Source: Actinomycetota bacterium
Lineage (GTDB): Bacteria > Actinomycetota > Thermoleophilia > Gaiellales > Gaiellaceae
NCBI GenBank assembly: GCA_013817555.1
Contig: JACDCN010000040.1
Span: 1 to 11,549, forward strand
DNA length: 11,549 nucleotides
Direction of reading: 5' to 3'
The number at the start of each line of letters is the position of its first letter. Within the stretch, counting starts at the first letter, position 1. A model generated the notes under the pieces. That model saw only the letters and a program-made list of their open reading frames with translations, did no database searches and was not told the origin of the DNA. Both the position numbers and the translations under genes were made by a program. Of the stretch, positions 1 to 8,002 are shown in pieces.

Positions 1-1268
1 CTAGACGCGTGCGACTCTCGCGAAGCGCCTGTATGTCCTCACCTCCTCGAGGGCGGACTCCAGCGCCACGCCGTCTCCCCAGCGCGCGATGCCCACGCCG
101 AGGCGTTCGAGACGTGACCGGAGCACCTGGCGGTCGAGCAGCCACAAGCGATACGCGAGACGCTCGAGCTCCTTCCTGCCCGGCTCGACGAGTCCCACGG
201 GATCGATCTCCACGACGACGAGGTCGAAACCCCGAGCGCGCAGGTTCTGGAGCGTCTTCACGAAGCGAGGGTCGACGAGCGGCGTCAGTGCGATGACGAG
301 AGCCTTGGGCGGAAGGATTCGGGCAGGTATCAAATCGACGTCGCGCCAGATGTAGGTGGGCGCGACTCCGGTCTCGAGCAGCGTCTCGATCAGGCGGAAG
401 CGCTGAGACGGCCCCATTCCCGGCCGAAGCCAGCGCAGGACCCCCCCGAAGGCAACGAGGCCGACGCGGTCTCTCCTTTCGAGGTAGCGGGTCGCGAGAG
501 TCGCGGACGCGCGCACCGCGTCGTCGAGCGTGCTGCGACTCTCGTCGCGGAGGTCCGCGAAGCTGTCGACGAACAGGACGACGTCGGTGTTCCGCTCGGG
601 ATAGCGCTCGTTGACGACGAGGTCAGTTCGGCGGGCGGACGCTCGCCAGTTGATGGAACGCAGGCGGTCACCGGGAACGTAGTCGCGGATATCTGCGTAC
701 TCGATGCCGTCGCCCTTGACACGCGCGACCGCGCTTCCGGTGAAGGCCTGCGTCTCGGCCGCGTCCAGAACTCTGGTGAGCGTCTCCGAGTGCGGGTACG
801 CCTTCAGCTCACGCACTCGACTGAGCCGGTCCTCCCAGACGACGAGCCTGAACAGGTCCCGCGCGCGAGCCTCGACCAACCCCACCTCGTAGACGCCCCA
901 GCGCGAACATCGCAGCCGCACCGGGATCGTGCGCTCTTCGCCCGCGCGCAAACGGACAGCCACGGCATCCCCGCCCTCGACCTCGACGCCTTTCGGCAGG
1001 TCGAGCAGGAGCTCGAGGCGGTCGACGGAGCCTTCGGCTCGCACCACGATCTCCGCTTCCACCCCCGCCCCTTCGACGGTGCGCTCTCCCTGGACGGTGA
1101 ACTGAATGTCGAGGCGCGGCTCACGCGCGACCTGCAAGCCGATCGCCAATACGAGCGCGAAAGGCGCCGCCACGACGGCGAGCTCCGGGCGGCGCAGCGC
1201 GAGTGCGGCGACCAGCCCGACCCCCGCGAGGACCGCATAGCCCTCAAGACGCGGGCTGCCGCAGCGGG

Positions 1269-1272
<4 letters not shown>
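1..1272 (-). CDS. DUF58 domain protein (MoxR partner), 423 aa
   Basis: DUF58 proteins are encoded next to MoxR AAA+ ATPases and are thought to act with them in assembling or activating membrane or secreted complexes; the client here is unknown. The stop codon is the first three bases of the window. I place the start at the GTG at 1272, whose GTGA overlaps the MoxR stop; an open frame continues upstream but would overlap moxR by nearly 200 bases. Two hydrophobic segments lie at about residues 10-26 and 31-47, followed by a beta-rich region and then the DUF58 signature: IRDYVPGD at about 195-202 and INWRASAR at about 207-214. A von Willebrand A-like strand (VVLFVDSF, about 231-238) follows, without a clear full MIDAS motif. 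It is the last gene of the operon inside the window; in related clusters a transglutaminase-like gene often follows, which would lie beyond base 1. The family call is secure, the cellular role is not. Confidence 0.9.
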
Positions 1273-2233
<961 letters not shown>

Positions 2234-2234
<1 letters not shown>

Positions 2235-2743
2235 TAGATGCGCTCCAATGACGTGACCACACGACCCAGCGCCTCCGGCGTGATGCCGCGGGCGAGGCGA
2301 TCCTCGGGCGGGAGGCGATCTCTGCGGACTACCCCCCATGTCTCCTCGCCGAGGAGGCGTCGCGCCTGCGCGGAGTCACCGTCGAGCGAGAGGCCTCGCG
2401 CTGTCAGCAGCCCGGCCGCGAGCGCCCGCAGCCGCGGCCGTAACTGGTGATGGAGGTCGAATGAGCCCGCCGCGCCGAGAGCCACCTCCTGCTCGAGTCG
2501 CGCGAGAACCGGTACGCCTCGACGCGGGGCGTCGCGCCGTTTCGCATGTGCGCGAAGTGGCGTCGTCCGCGGATATGCGCGGCGCAAGACGGCGGTCATG
2601 AGAGCGAGCGCGACTCCTGCGACAACGAGCGCGTAGACGCGAATCGCGAGCTCGAGCCGGCCTGGGAGAAACGCGAGGATGGCGAAAAGGACGAGCGTGG
2701 GGACGACCAGCACGCGCGTTGCGCGCCAGAGAACGCTCCTCAC
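2234..2743 (-). CDS. hypothetical membrane protein in MoxR operon, 169 aa
   Basis: I do not recognise a named family. The N-terminal 55 residues hold two hydrophobic helices (about residues 9-27 and 32-52) joined by a short loop, followed by an Arg-rich stretch and a soluble, mostly helical C-terminal part of about 110 residues with many Arg and Leu. The GTG start at 2743 overlaps the TGA of the DUF4129 gene (GTGA), and its TAA overlaps the MoxR ATG by one base, so it is embedded in the operon and very probably cotranslated. No Shine-Dalgarno is visible, consistent with coupling. Position alone suggests it helps the MoxR/DUF58 machinery at the membrane. The overlapping start and stop on both sides are the main evidence that it is a real gene. 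Confidence 0.8.
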
Positions 2744-3657
2744 GAGGTGGCCGCCCGCTCCGCCAGCACTCGCATCCGCTCCTCCATCCGCTGGCGTGCT
2801 GCGGCGCGGAGCTCGTCACGGATCTGCGCGAGGGCCGCGATCGCCTCCTCCTTCATGGTCTCGTCCACGACGTGGTGCGAGAACTTTGCCCGAGCGAAGA
2901 GCTCTGTAAGTCGCCTCACGAGCCGGTTGTCCACCTCGAGCTGTCCGAGGATCCTGCTGACGTGCTCCTCGGCGGTCTCGTGTCGGAGCCGCGCGAGGCC
3001 GGAGGCGGCGAAAGTCTGTTCGAGGCGAGCGTAGGCTGCGATCACGGCGCGGCGCGCATCCGGCTCCGCGCGGAGATCGTCGAGTGACTCGTCGAGCAGG
3101 TCCGCGACCGTTTCGGCCAGTCGGCTCTGGCCAGGATCGAACGCCCGCGCGCGCCGCCGCGCGGCGACGACGTATGCGCCGATCGCAGTCGCGACGAGCG
3201 CGGCGACCACCAGAATCGGGATCCAGGCGACCTCCGGCTCGTAGGTCCCGCTCGGATCGGGCCGCTCGGGCTTCGGTTCGAGAAGCTCGGGCCGCAGCGT
3301 CTCCTCCTCGTTGCGGGCGAAGACGCCGTTCAGGTGACGCGGCCTGAGGTACCAGATGAGCGCGAACGCGGCCGTGAGCACGGTGAACGACACGAGCATC
3401 CCGCTCCGTCGGTACTTCCCTGACGCGATCTCTTCGGCGATCGCCCGCCGCTGCATGAGCCCGTAGACGAGGAGCGCCGCTGCGGGCAGAAGCGCGATGA
3501 GCGCAAAGCTGAAGAACGTGTCGAGAACGATGTCGGACGGCCGCCGCGTCTCTCCCGAGCCCGCCTGTGTAGAGCCGGTCGCCGCGACCGCGACGACGCC
3601 GAGGAGCGCGAGTACGACGATCCCCGGCAGAAGGGCTCGCGCAGAGCTACCGCGCAC
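2740..3657 (-). CDS. DUF4129 domain membrane protein, 305 aa
   Basis: The N-terminus is hydrophobic (about residues 9-28: a signal anchor or signal peptide), with further membrane segments near 45-67, 87-104 and 147-167. The soluble C-terminus (about 195-275) resembles DUF4129: a helical region with a run of Arg and Glu, then RLRHETAEEH and a later LTELFARAKFS. DUF4129 proteins recur in MoxR/DUF58/transglutaminase clusters, often as a C-terminal part of the transglutaminase protein; here it is separate. The GTG at 3657 starts 12 bases after the DUF4234 stop, with only a weak purine-rich site (GAGAGCGAG) before it. The 3' end overlaps the next gene by four bases. Biochemical function is unknown. 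Confidence 0.82.
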   Translation of the reverse strand: MRGSSARALLPGIVVLALLGVVAVAATGSTQAGSGETRRPSDIVLDTFFSFALIALLPAAALLVYGLMQRRAIAEEIASGKYRRSGMLVSFTVLTAAFALIWYLRPRHLNGVFARNEEETLRPELLEPKPERPDPSGTYEPEVAWIPILVVAALVATAIGAYVVAARRRARAFDPGQSRLAETVADLLDESLDDLRAEPDARRAVIAAYARLEQTFAASGLARLRHETAEEHVSRILGQLEVDNRLVRRLTELFARAKFSHHVVDETMKEEAIAALAQIRDELRAAARQRMEERMRVLAERAATS

Positions 3658-3669
3658 GGGACTCGCTCT

Positions 3670-4080
3670 CTATGCGTTGACCGGCGAAGCTGCCGATGGT
3701 GTCGCGGCTTTGCTCTCCCAGTAGCGGTTCAGGGCGCCCTGAACCTTGACGAACCAGACGATCGCCGGAATCACGAGGAAGAAGCCGGGGAAGAGCCACA
3801 GCCCGGTCCAGCCGGTGACCGGCGGCTCGCGCCCGTCGCGCTGGTACATCTTTCCGATCTCCGAAGGGATCACGAAAGCGTTGACTGGCCAGATGAGGAT
3901 CCAGATGACGAGCCCGAGGACGCCTCCGATGCCATCCCCGGTGTGCTGCTTCATCTCCTCGTGGGTCTTGTAGACCCAATACAGGCCGTAGATGCCGAAG
4001 GTGACGATGAAGAGCAGGATTCCGAACCCGATCCCGCGGGGCTGCCCGAGATCCCCGGTGGTGGAGGGCATGACGCTCAT
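3670..4080 (-). CDS. DUF4234 family membrane protein, 136 aa
   Basis: This is a small membrane protein with hydrophobic segments near residues 17-36, 51-70 and 92-111. The first contains FGIYGLYWVYKTHEEM, the hallmark of DUF4234 (a GIYGLYW turn followed by a charged helix). A second conserved-looking part (GALNRYWES, about 114-122) follows the last segment. No biochemical role is established for the family. It is the first gene of the five-gene minus-strand operon, 12 bases before the DUF4129 gene. The ATG at 4080 is preferred, with an AGGA about 8-9 bases upstream; a second ATG three codons in is possible. The 53 bp to the divergent folP GTG must hold the promoters for both directions. DUF4234 is not a usual MoxR-cluster member, so its link to that system is inference from spacing. 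Confidence 0.85.
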   Translation of the reverse strand: MSVMPSTTGDLGQPRGIGFGILLFIVTFGIYGLYWVYKTHEEMKQHTGDGIGGVLGLVIWILIWPVNAFVIPSEIGKMYQRDGREPPVTGWTGLWLFPGFFLVIPAIVWFVKVQGALNRYWESKAATPSAASPVNA

Positions 4081-4120
4081 CGACGGGGATCCTGCACTCT
4101 TCGCCGGGTTCGTGCGGCGA

Positions 4121-4134
4121 TACGCTCCTCCACG
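4121..4134 (+). promoter_or_regulatory. probable leaderless promoter of folP
   Basis: TACGCT at 4121-4126 matches the actinobacterial -10 pattern TAnnnT and ends 7 bases before the folP GTG, so transcription would begin at or next to the start codon. No Shine-Dalgarno lies before folP. No convincing -35 is seen. Confidence 0.45.
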
Positions 4135-4973
4135 TGAGCTCCCCGGCGCCAGCGATCGAGGACCGCTGGCCGCGACCAGCGGTCATGGGCGTGCTGAACG
4201 TCACGCCTGACAGTTTCTCCGACGGAGGGCGTTTCTCGTCGCCGGCCGCTGCGGTCGCCCACGCTCGGCGCCTCTTCGCCGAGGGGGCTGCTCTTGTCGA
4301 CGTGGGCGGTGAGTCGACGCGGCCGGGCGCGGAGCCCGTCGCCGCAGACGAGGAGCTCCGCCGCGTTCTTCCGGTGCTCGAGGGGCTCCAGGGCGTCCCA
4401 GTCTCTGTCGACACGTCGAAAGCGGAGGTTGCAAAGCGGGCCCTCGAGCTCGGTGTCGAGATGGTGAACGACGTCAGCGCGCTGCGTGGAGATCCGGAGA
4501 TGGGCGCGGTGGTGGCGGAGCGGGGTGCGTATGTCTGCCTGATGCACATGCGTGGAGAGCCGCGGACGATGCAAGAGGCTCCTCAGTACGACGACATCGC
4601 GGCCGAAGTGTTCGCGTTCTTAGAGGAGCGGATCGCGTTCGCCATCGAATGTGGGATCGACGAGCGGCGAATCTGCGTCGATCCGGGTATCGGATTCGGA
4701 AAGACATCCGACCAGAACCTCGAGCTCGTTCGACGTCTCGACAGCTTTACGGCGCTGGGACGCCCTGTCGTCGTCGGGCTCTCTCGGAAGAGCACGCTGG
4801 GCAAGGTGCTCGGCGACTCGGGAGCGACCCAGGGAACGACCTCTGCGTCGGTGGGAGGGGCGGTCGCGGCGTTCGAGCGTGGCGCGTGGATGCTCCGAGC
4901 GCACGATGTTCGCGAGACAGTGGAGGCGCTGGCGGTTGCAGCAGCCGTAGAACGGGGAAAGGTGAGTGCATGA
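4134..4973 (+). CDS. folP: dihydropteroate synthase FolP, 279 aa
   Basis: The enzyme condenses 6-hydroxymethyl-7,8-dihydropterin diphosphate with p-aminobenzoate to give 7,8-dihydropteroate in cytoplasmic folate synthesis, and is the sulfonamide target. All family motifs are present in order: VMGVLNVTPDSFSDGG (about residues 17-32), DVGGESTRPGAE (56-67), VSVDTSK (90-96), the VNDVSA strand (111-116), LMHMRGEP (136-143), VDPGIGFGKT (182-191) and GLSRKS (215-220). The length is normal. The GTG at 4134 puts the first motif 17 residues from the N-terminus, as expected; there is no Shine-Dalgarno. It is the first gene of folP-folB-folK, and its TGA overlaps the folB ATG (ATGA), implying coupled translation. 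No missing catalytic residue was noticed. Confidence 0.97.
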   Translation: MSSPAPAIEDRWPRPAVMGVLNVTPDSFSDGGRFSSPAAAVAHARRLFAEGAALVDVGGESTRPGAEPVAADEELRRVLPVLEGLQGVPVSVDTSKAEVAKRALELGVEMVNDVSALRGDPEMGAVVAERGAYVCLMHMRGEPRTMQEAPQYDDIAAEVFAFLEERIAFAIECGIDERRICVDPGIGFGKTSDQNLELVRRLDSFTALGRPVVVGLSRKSTLGKVLGDSGATQGTTSASVGGAVAAFERGAWMLRAHDVRETVEALAVAAAVERGKVSA

Positions 4974-5323
4974 CAATCGAACTGAAGAGCCTCGTCCTAT
5001 TCGGACACCATGGCTATCTGGAGGAAGAACGGCGGCTCGGCCAGCGCTTCCTGGTGGATCTCTGGGTCGATGTGGACGACGACGCAGCGTCGAGCGACGA
5101 CATCGACCAGACCGTCGACTACCGGCACCTCGCCGGTCTCGTGCGAGAGGTGTTCGCCGGGCCGGAGCGCCTCTTGCTCGAGGGGCTCGCCGGGGCGGTC
5201 GTGGACGGCATCCTGGATCGCTTCGTTGCGGTCGAGCGAGCTCGCGTGAGGGTCCGGAAGCCGGACGTCGTGCTGGACCCACCGGTCGAGCACGCCGCGG
5301 TTATCGTCGAACGGGCCCGTTAG
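4970..5323 (+). CDS. folB: dihydroneopterin aldolase FolB, 117 aa
   Basis: FolB converts 7,8-dihydroneopterin to 6-hydroxymethyl-7,8-dihydropterin and glycolaldehyde, two steps before FolP in the pathway. The protein opens with LFGHHGYLEEERRLGQ, matching the FolB N-terminal signature with its conserved Gly and Glu; TVDYRHL (about residues 48-54) carries the conserved Tyr, LLLEGLA the conserved Glu at about 71, and RVRKPD the catalytic-type Lys at about 97. Length fits this small octameric enzyme. The ATG at 4970 overlaps the folP stop by four bases and is preceded by GGAAAGGTGAG, a good ribosome binding site inside the folP end. The gene ends one base before the folK start. Confidence 0.96.
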   Translation: MTIELKSLVLFGHHGYLEEERRLGQRFLVDLWVDVDDDAASSDDIDQTVDYRHLAGLVREVFAGPERLLLEGLAGAVVDGILDRFVAVERARVRVRKPDVVLDPPVEHAAVIVERAR

Positions 5324-5324
5324 G

Positions 5325-5783
5325 TTGCCGCGGGCGTACGTCGGTCTCGGCGCCAACCTGGGTCCCCGCGAGGTGACGCTGCTGCGCGCAGTCGACCTCC
5401 TTGCGGCCGAGCCGGAGATCGAGGTCCTGGCCGTATCCCAGCTTCGCGAGACGGATCCGGTAGGGAACGTCGACCAGCCGACCTTCTTGAACGGAGCTGT
5501 CGTCGTCGAGACCGGCTTTACGGCGCGCGATCTCCTGGACGCTCTCTTGCGCGTCGAGCAGGAGCTCGGGCGTGTGCGCGACGGAGTGCACTGGGGACCG
5601 CGCACGATCGACCTCGATCTGCTCGTGTACGGAGACGAGATCGTTGACGAGCCAGGGCTGCGCGTTCCGCATCCTCGGCTACACGAGCGTCGCTTCGCAC
5701 TGGAGCCACTCGTCGAGCTCGAGCCTGAGCTCGAGATCCCCGGAGTCGGGAAGGCCGTGGAGCTCCTGGAACAGCTCGTGTAA
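5325..5783 (+). CDS. folK: HPPK FolK (6-hydroxymethyl-7,8-dihydropterin pyrophosphokinase), 152 aa
   Basis: FolK transfers pyrophosphate from ATP to 6-hydroxymethyl-7,8-dihydropterin, making the FolP substrate. The N-terminus (AYVGLGANLGPRE, residues 4-16) is the HPPK start signature; TDPVGNVDQPTFLNGA (43-58) and GPRTIDLDLLVYGD (91-104) follow, with the two metal-binding Asp at 96 and 98; HPRLHERRF (116-124) closes the site. The TTG start at 5325 lies one base after the folB TAG. No ATG or GTG nearby gives a better N-terminus, and upstream Shine-Dalgarno similarity is weak, so translation probably depends on coupling to folB. It is the last gene of the fol operon; no clear T-tailed terminator follows. 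Confidence 0.95.
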   Translation: MPRAYVGLGANLGPREVTLLRAVDLLAAEPEIEVLAVSQLRETDPVGNVDQPTFLNGAVVVETGFTARDLLDALLRVEQELGRVRDGVHWGPRTIDLDLLVYGDEIVDEPGLRVPHPRLHERRFALEPLVELEPELEIPGVGKAVELLEQLV

Positions 5784-5796
5784 ATACCGTCGAGTC

Positions 5797-5859
5797 GCGG
5801 ACGCCTTTAGGGATCTTCGCGCGTCCGGAATCTGCGCGAGCGGATTTCGGACTTGCGCC
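5797..5859 (+). repeat. hairpin repeat, copy A
   Basis: First of three copies of an intergenic element beginning GCGGACGC and containing a 13-bp hairpin. The outer arms are GTCCGGAAT (5823-5831) and ATTTCGGAC (5844-5852), with one G-T wobble. The inner arms CTGC (5832-5835) and GCGG (5840-5843) close a GCGA tetraloop of the GNRA type. GCGC flanks both sides and can pair around a TT bulge. This copy lies between folK and the DUF2469 gene and ends 7 bases before that gene's -10 hexamer. Confidence 0.85.
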
Positions 5860-5866
5860 AACTGTC

Positions 5867-5881
5867 TAGACTGAAGCGCGA
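5867..5881 (+). promoter_or_regulatory. probable leaderless promoter of the DUF2469 gene
   Basis: TAGACT at 5867-5872 is followed by 8 bases and then the ATG, with no Shine-Dalgarno. The same hexamer stands 9 bases before lysS. A TTTCGG in the 3' arm of repeat copy A (5845-5850, spacer 16) could serve as a weak -35. Confidence 0.55.
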
Positions 5882-6249
5882 TGTCCCACCTCGACGAGCT
5901 CGACGAGTTCGAGGCTGAGCTCGAGATCTCGCTGAAACGCGAGTACTCGGCCGTCTTCGGCCTCTTCCGCTACTGCGTTCTCACCCAGGATGCGACGTAT
6001 CTCTGCAACCAGCTCGACGTCGAATCGCTTCCCCAGGCCAGCTATCCGTTCTTCCACGTTCGCATGGAGGACGTGTGGGTGTGGGACAAGAACCGGCCGA
6101 CGCGGATCATCCCGCGCGCCGAGGTCTACACGTCCGGCGATGTCACGATCGAGGAGCTGCGGGGCGAGGGCGAGGAGCCGCGACTGAGCGCCGAAGCCCT
6201 TGCAGAGCGGATCGGCCAGCAGTTCCAGGGCGAAGACGAGTCCTCTTAG
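5881..6249 (+). CDS. DUF2469 family protein, 122 aa
   Basis: This is a homologue of the small actinobacterial DUF2469 family (Rv2901c type), whose function is unknown. The N-terminal helix LDEFEAELEISLKREY, the tyrosine-rich strand FGLFRYCV, the Asn in LCNQLDVE, the central VRMEDVWVWDKNRPTRII and the following DVTIEEL are the segments that define the family. The acidic C-terminal tail (about residues 98-122, rich in Glu and Gln) is a little longer than in mycobacterial members as I remember them. There is no signal peptide or membrane segment, so it should be cytoplasmic. It appears to be a single-gene unit with its own leaderless promoter, flanked on both sides by copies of the hairpin repeat. 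Family assignment comes from recalled sequence. Confidence 0.88.
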   Translation: MSHLDELDEFEAELEISLKREYSAVFGLFRYCVLTQDATYLCNQLDVESLPQASYPFFHVRMEDVWVWDKNRPTRIIPRAEVYTSGDVTIEELRGEGEEPRLSAEALAERIGQQFQGEDESS

Positions 6250-6254
6250 AGTCA

Positions 6255-6287
6255 CCTGAAAACGAAGCGGACGCTTTCAGGGTTCTT
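6255..6287 (+). terminator. weak hairpin after the DUF2469 gene
   Basis: CCTGAAA (6255-6261) and TTTCAGG (6275-6281) form a 7-bp stem with a 13-base loop, starting 5 bases after the DUF2469 stop and followed by GTTCTT. It overlaps the start of repeat copy B; copies A and C lack the pairing. A weak terminator is possible, but the T-tract is poor. Confidence 0.3.
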
Positions 6288-6329
6288 CGCGCGGACGGAA
6301 TCTGCGTGAGCGGATTCCGTCCTTCGCAC
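6267..6329 (+). repeat. hairpin repeat, copy B
   Basis: Second copy. The outer arms GGACGGAAT (6293-6301) and ATTCCGTCC (6314-6322) pair perfectly, and the inner arms CTGC and GCGG close a GTGA tetraloop (6306-6309). It lies between the 3' ends of the convergent DUF2469 (+) and zinc-ribbon (-) genes and touches the latter's stop codon. Neither strand has a T-tract directly after the hairpin, so a simple intrinsic terminator is not well supported. Confidence 0.88.
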
Positions 6330-6553
6330 TAGGGAGGCGGCCGGTCGCGTTCGGCGAGCCACTGCTCGAAGCGGCCTTCGGCCGACTCGAGGTAACCGCG
6401 AAGGTCATCGTCGAAGGCGCTCATGCTGTCGCGTAGGTGGAACAAGCGGAATTCGAGCACGCGCTCCGGGTCGCAGGTGTGCGTTTCTTCAGCCGCAACC
6501 GATGCGCCGCATTCGGCGCACGGCATGTGGCGGGAAGCGAAGAAGCTGGACAT
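6329..6553 (-). CDS. small zinc-ribbon-like protein, 74 aa
   Basis: A short protein with a half zinc-ribbon near the N-terminus: Cys12-x2-Cys15 and then His25-x-Cys27 (CAEC and HTC), a plausible single metal site. The rest is a charged helical region ending EGRFEQWLAERDR. I do not recognise a named family, though the DPERVLEFRLFHLRD part looks like a conserved actinobacterial hypothetical. The ATG at 6553 is chosen; a TTG at 6595 would add 14 residues and begin just beyond the 6605-6635 hairpin, and an ATG at 6526 would start just before the first Cys. None has a strong Shine-Dalgarno, so the start is uncertain. It is transcribed in the same direction as the SnoaL-like gene upstream but is separated from it by a strong hairpin. 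Confidence 0.65.
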   Translation of the reverse strand: MSSFFASRHMPCAECGASVAAEETHTCDPERVLEFRLFHLRDSMSAFDDDLRGYLESAEGRFEQWLAERDRPPP

Positions 6554-6604
6554 GGCGGCTTCGGGGAAGCCATCCTTCGCCGTCCCGTTCTTCAACCCTG
6601 CAAC

Positions 6605-6635
6605 GTCGAAGGGCCGCTCGGGGCGGCCCTTCGAC
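6605..6635. terminator. strong 13-bp hairpin, terminator-like
   Basis: GTCGAAGGGCCGC (6605-6617) and GCGGCCCTTCGAC (6623-6635) pair perfectly around a 5-base loop. It lies 17 bases past the stop of the minus-strand SnoaL-like gene, where a terminator is expected. The T-rich tail (TACGTTTGTTCTTCTGTT, 6636-6653) is on the plus-strand side; the minus-strand side has only GTTGCAGGGTTG. It may act in both directions. Confidence 0.7.
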
Positions 6636-6652
6636 TACGTTTGTTCTTCTGT

Positions 6653-7075
6653 TCAGGCCTGAGCCGGCGCGGGGATCGCGCCGAGTTGCACGAGCATGCC
6701 GAGGGTGTCCCAGGTCGTCCACTCCTCGACCACCTTGCCGTCCTCGAGCCGCGAGATCGTGAGTCCCGAGACCGTGACCTCCTTGCCCGTCGGGGCGATG
6801 CCTGCCACTTCACCCGTCTGCGTTCCGCGTGCCGTCCACCGCGATGCGACCTTGTCGCCTTCCGCGATCTGGTCGTCGACGGTGATGCGGCCGTTGGGGA
6901 ACCCATCGATGTACTGCTGGATCTGGGTTCTCGCGCCGTCCGGGCCGCTGATCGGCTCGGGGGCTGACGGGTCGTAGCCGATGTAGCCGGATCCGATGAG
7001 TTCGTCGATCACGTCCATGTTGCCCGTCCAGGGCTCCTCGATCAGACGTCGGACGATCTGCTTTGCGTCCGCCAT
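6653..7075 (-). CDS. SnoaL-like (polyketide cyclase-type / ester cyclase) protein, 140 aa
   Basis: This is a member of the NTF2-like fold family annotated as SnoaL-like or ester cyclase. The N-terminal helix is followed by FPNGRITVDDQIAEGDKVASRW, then TARGTQTGEVAGIAPTGKEV and SGLTISRLEDGKVVEEWTTWD: the usual order of the cone-shaped fold, with the conserved EEW..WD near the end. The substrate is unknown, and most genomic members are not part of antibiotic pathways. The ATG at 7075 has a strong site before it (AAAGGAG, 6 bases away) and gives a soluble protein of normal length. The frame stays open upstream to an ATG at 7171, which would add 32 residues forming a membrane anchor. The gene is divergent from coaX and followed by a strong hairpin. 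Confidence 0.87.
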   Translation of the reverse strand: MADAKQIVRRLIEEPWTGNMDVIDELIGSGYIGYDPSAPEPISGPDGARTQIQQYIDGFPNGRITVDDQIAEGDKVASRWTARGTQTGEVAGIAPTGKEVTVSGLTISRLEDGKVVEEWTTWDTLGMLVQLGAIPAPAQA

Positions 7076-7210
7076 GCTTGCTCCTTTCGCTCGCCTACGC
7101 CGAAGGAGTTCGAGAGCGGCAATTAGGGCGACGGCGAATCCCGCGAGCACGAGAGCGATCTCGAACCCCATCCAGCCGCGACTCTGCCTTCGAAACACCT
7201 TGGCTCCGAC

Positions 7211-7218
7211 TGTATAAC
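7211..7218. promoter_or_regulatory. possible two-way promoter between the SnoaL-like gene and coaX
   Basis: TATAAC (7213-7218, plus strand) would give a coaX leader of about 28 bases; the same AT-rich spot read on the minus strand gives TATACA. It is the most AT-rich point of this intergenic region. No clear -35 is visible in either direction. Confidence 0.3.
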
Positions 7219-7252
7219 ACCCTGTCTTCAGCCGCTCTGATTCACTTGCGCG

Positions 7253-8002
7253 ATGCTCCTCGCCGTCGACGTCGGCAACACGCAGACCGCGCTCGGCACG
7301 TACTCGGGTGACGACCTGCGCGACCACTGGCGCGTCGCGACCGAACGGTCAACGACGGCTGACGAGCTGGGTGTTCTCCTTAGCGGCCTGCTGGACTTCG
7401 ACGGCGTCGAAGGGATCTGTCTCGCCTCGAGCGTCCCGGTGCTGATTCGCGAGTGGGAGACGCTCGCGGACAAGTGGGCGCACGCCCCACTCCTCCTCGT
7501 CGGCCCGGGCGTCAAGACCGGTATCCCGATTCGCTACGACGATCCGCGTGAGCTCGGTCCCGACCGCATCGTGAACGCGGTCGCCGCCCGGGAGCGCTAC
7601 GGCGCGCCCGTGGTCGTGGTCGACTTCGGCACGTCGACCAACTTCGACGTGGTCTCACCCGAGGGCGAGTACGTGGGCGGTGTCCTCGCGCCCGGGATCG
7701 AGACGTCCATGGAAGCGCTCTTCGCCCGTGCGGCCCGGCTCGTCAAGGTGGACTACGCGCCGCCCGCCACGGTGATCGGGAAGACGACGGTCGGCGGGCT
7801 TCAGTCCGGCCTCGTCTACGGCTTCGCGGGTCAGGTGGACGGGATCGTCGGCCGCATCCGCGAGGAGCTCGGTGCTGAGGCGCCCGCGATCGCCACGGGT
7901 GGGCTGGCAGACCTCGTTGCTCCGCACTCGCGAACGATCGAGCGCGTCGACCCGTTCTTGACGCTCGACGGGCTGCGCATGGTCTGGGAGCTGAACGCGT
8001 GA
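7253..8002 (+). CDS. coaX: type III pantothenate kinase CoaX, 249 aa
   Basis: CoaX phosphorylates pantothenate, the first step of coenzyme A synthesis, in the cytoplasm; type III enzymes resist feedback by CoA. It belongs to the ASKHA fold: phosphate loop DVGNT (residues 6-10), substrate loop RELGPDR (99-105), DFGTSTNFDVV (124-134), GGVLAPGIETS (142-152), the TVGGLQSGLVYGF stretch (179-191), ATGGLA and LTLDGL near the end. Length and motif spacing are typical. The ATG at 7253 puts the phosphate loop at the extreme N-terminus as the family requires; there is no Shine-Dalgarno. The TGA overlaps the GTG of the LysE-family gene (GTGA), implying a two-gene transcript. Confidence 0.96.
   Translation: MLLAVDVGNTQTALGTYSGDDLRDHWRVATERSTTADELGVLLSGLLDFDGVEGICLASSVPVLIREWETLADKWAHAPLLLVGPGVKTGIPIRYDDPRELGPDRIVNAVAARERYGAPVVVVDFGTSTNFDVVSPEGEYVGGVLAPGIETSMEALFARAARLVKVDYAPPATVIGKTTVGGLQSGLVYGFAGQVDGIVGRIREELGAEAPAIATGGLADLVAPHSRTIERVDPFLTLDGLRMVWELNA

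Noticed and set aside
6290..6329. Repeat copy B as a classical intrinsic terminator for the convergent gene pair
   Set aside because: No T-tract follows the hairpin on either strand, and the same element occurs in a divergent promoter region at 9623-9688.
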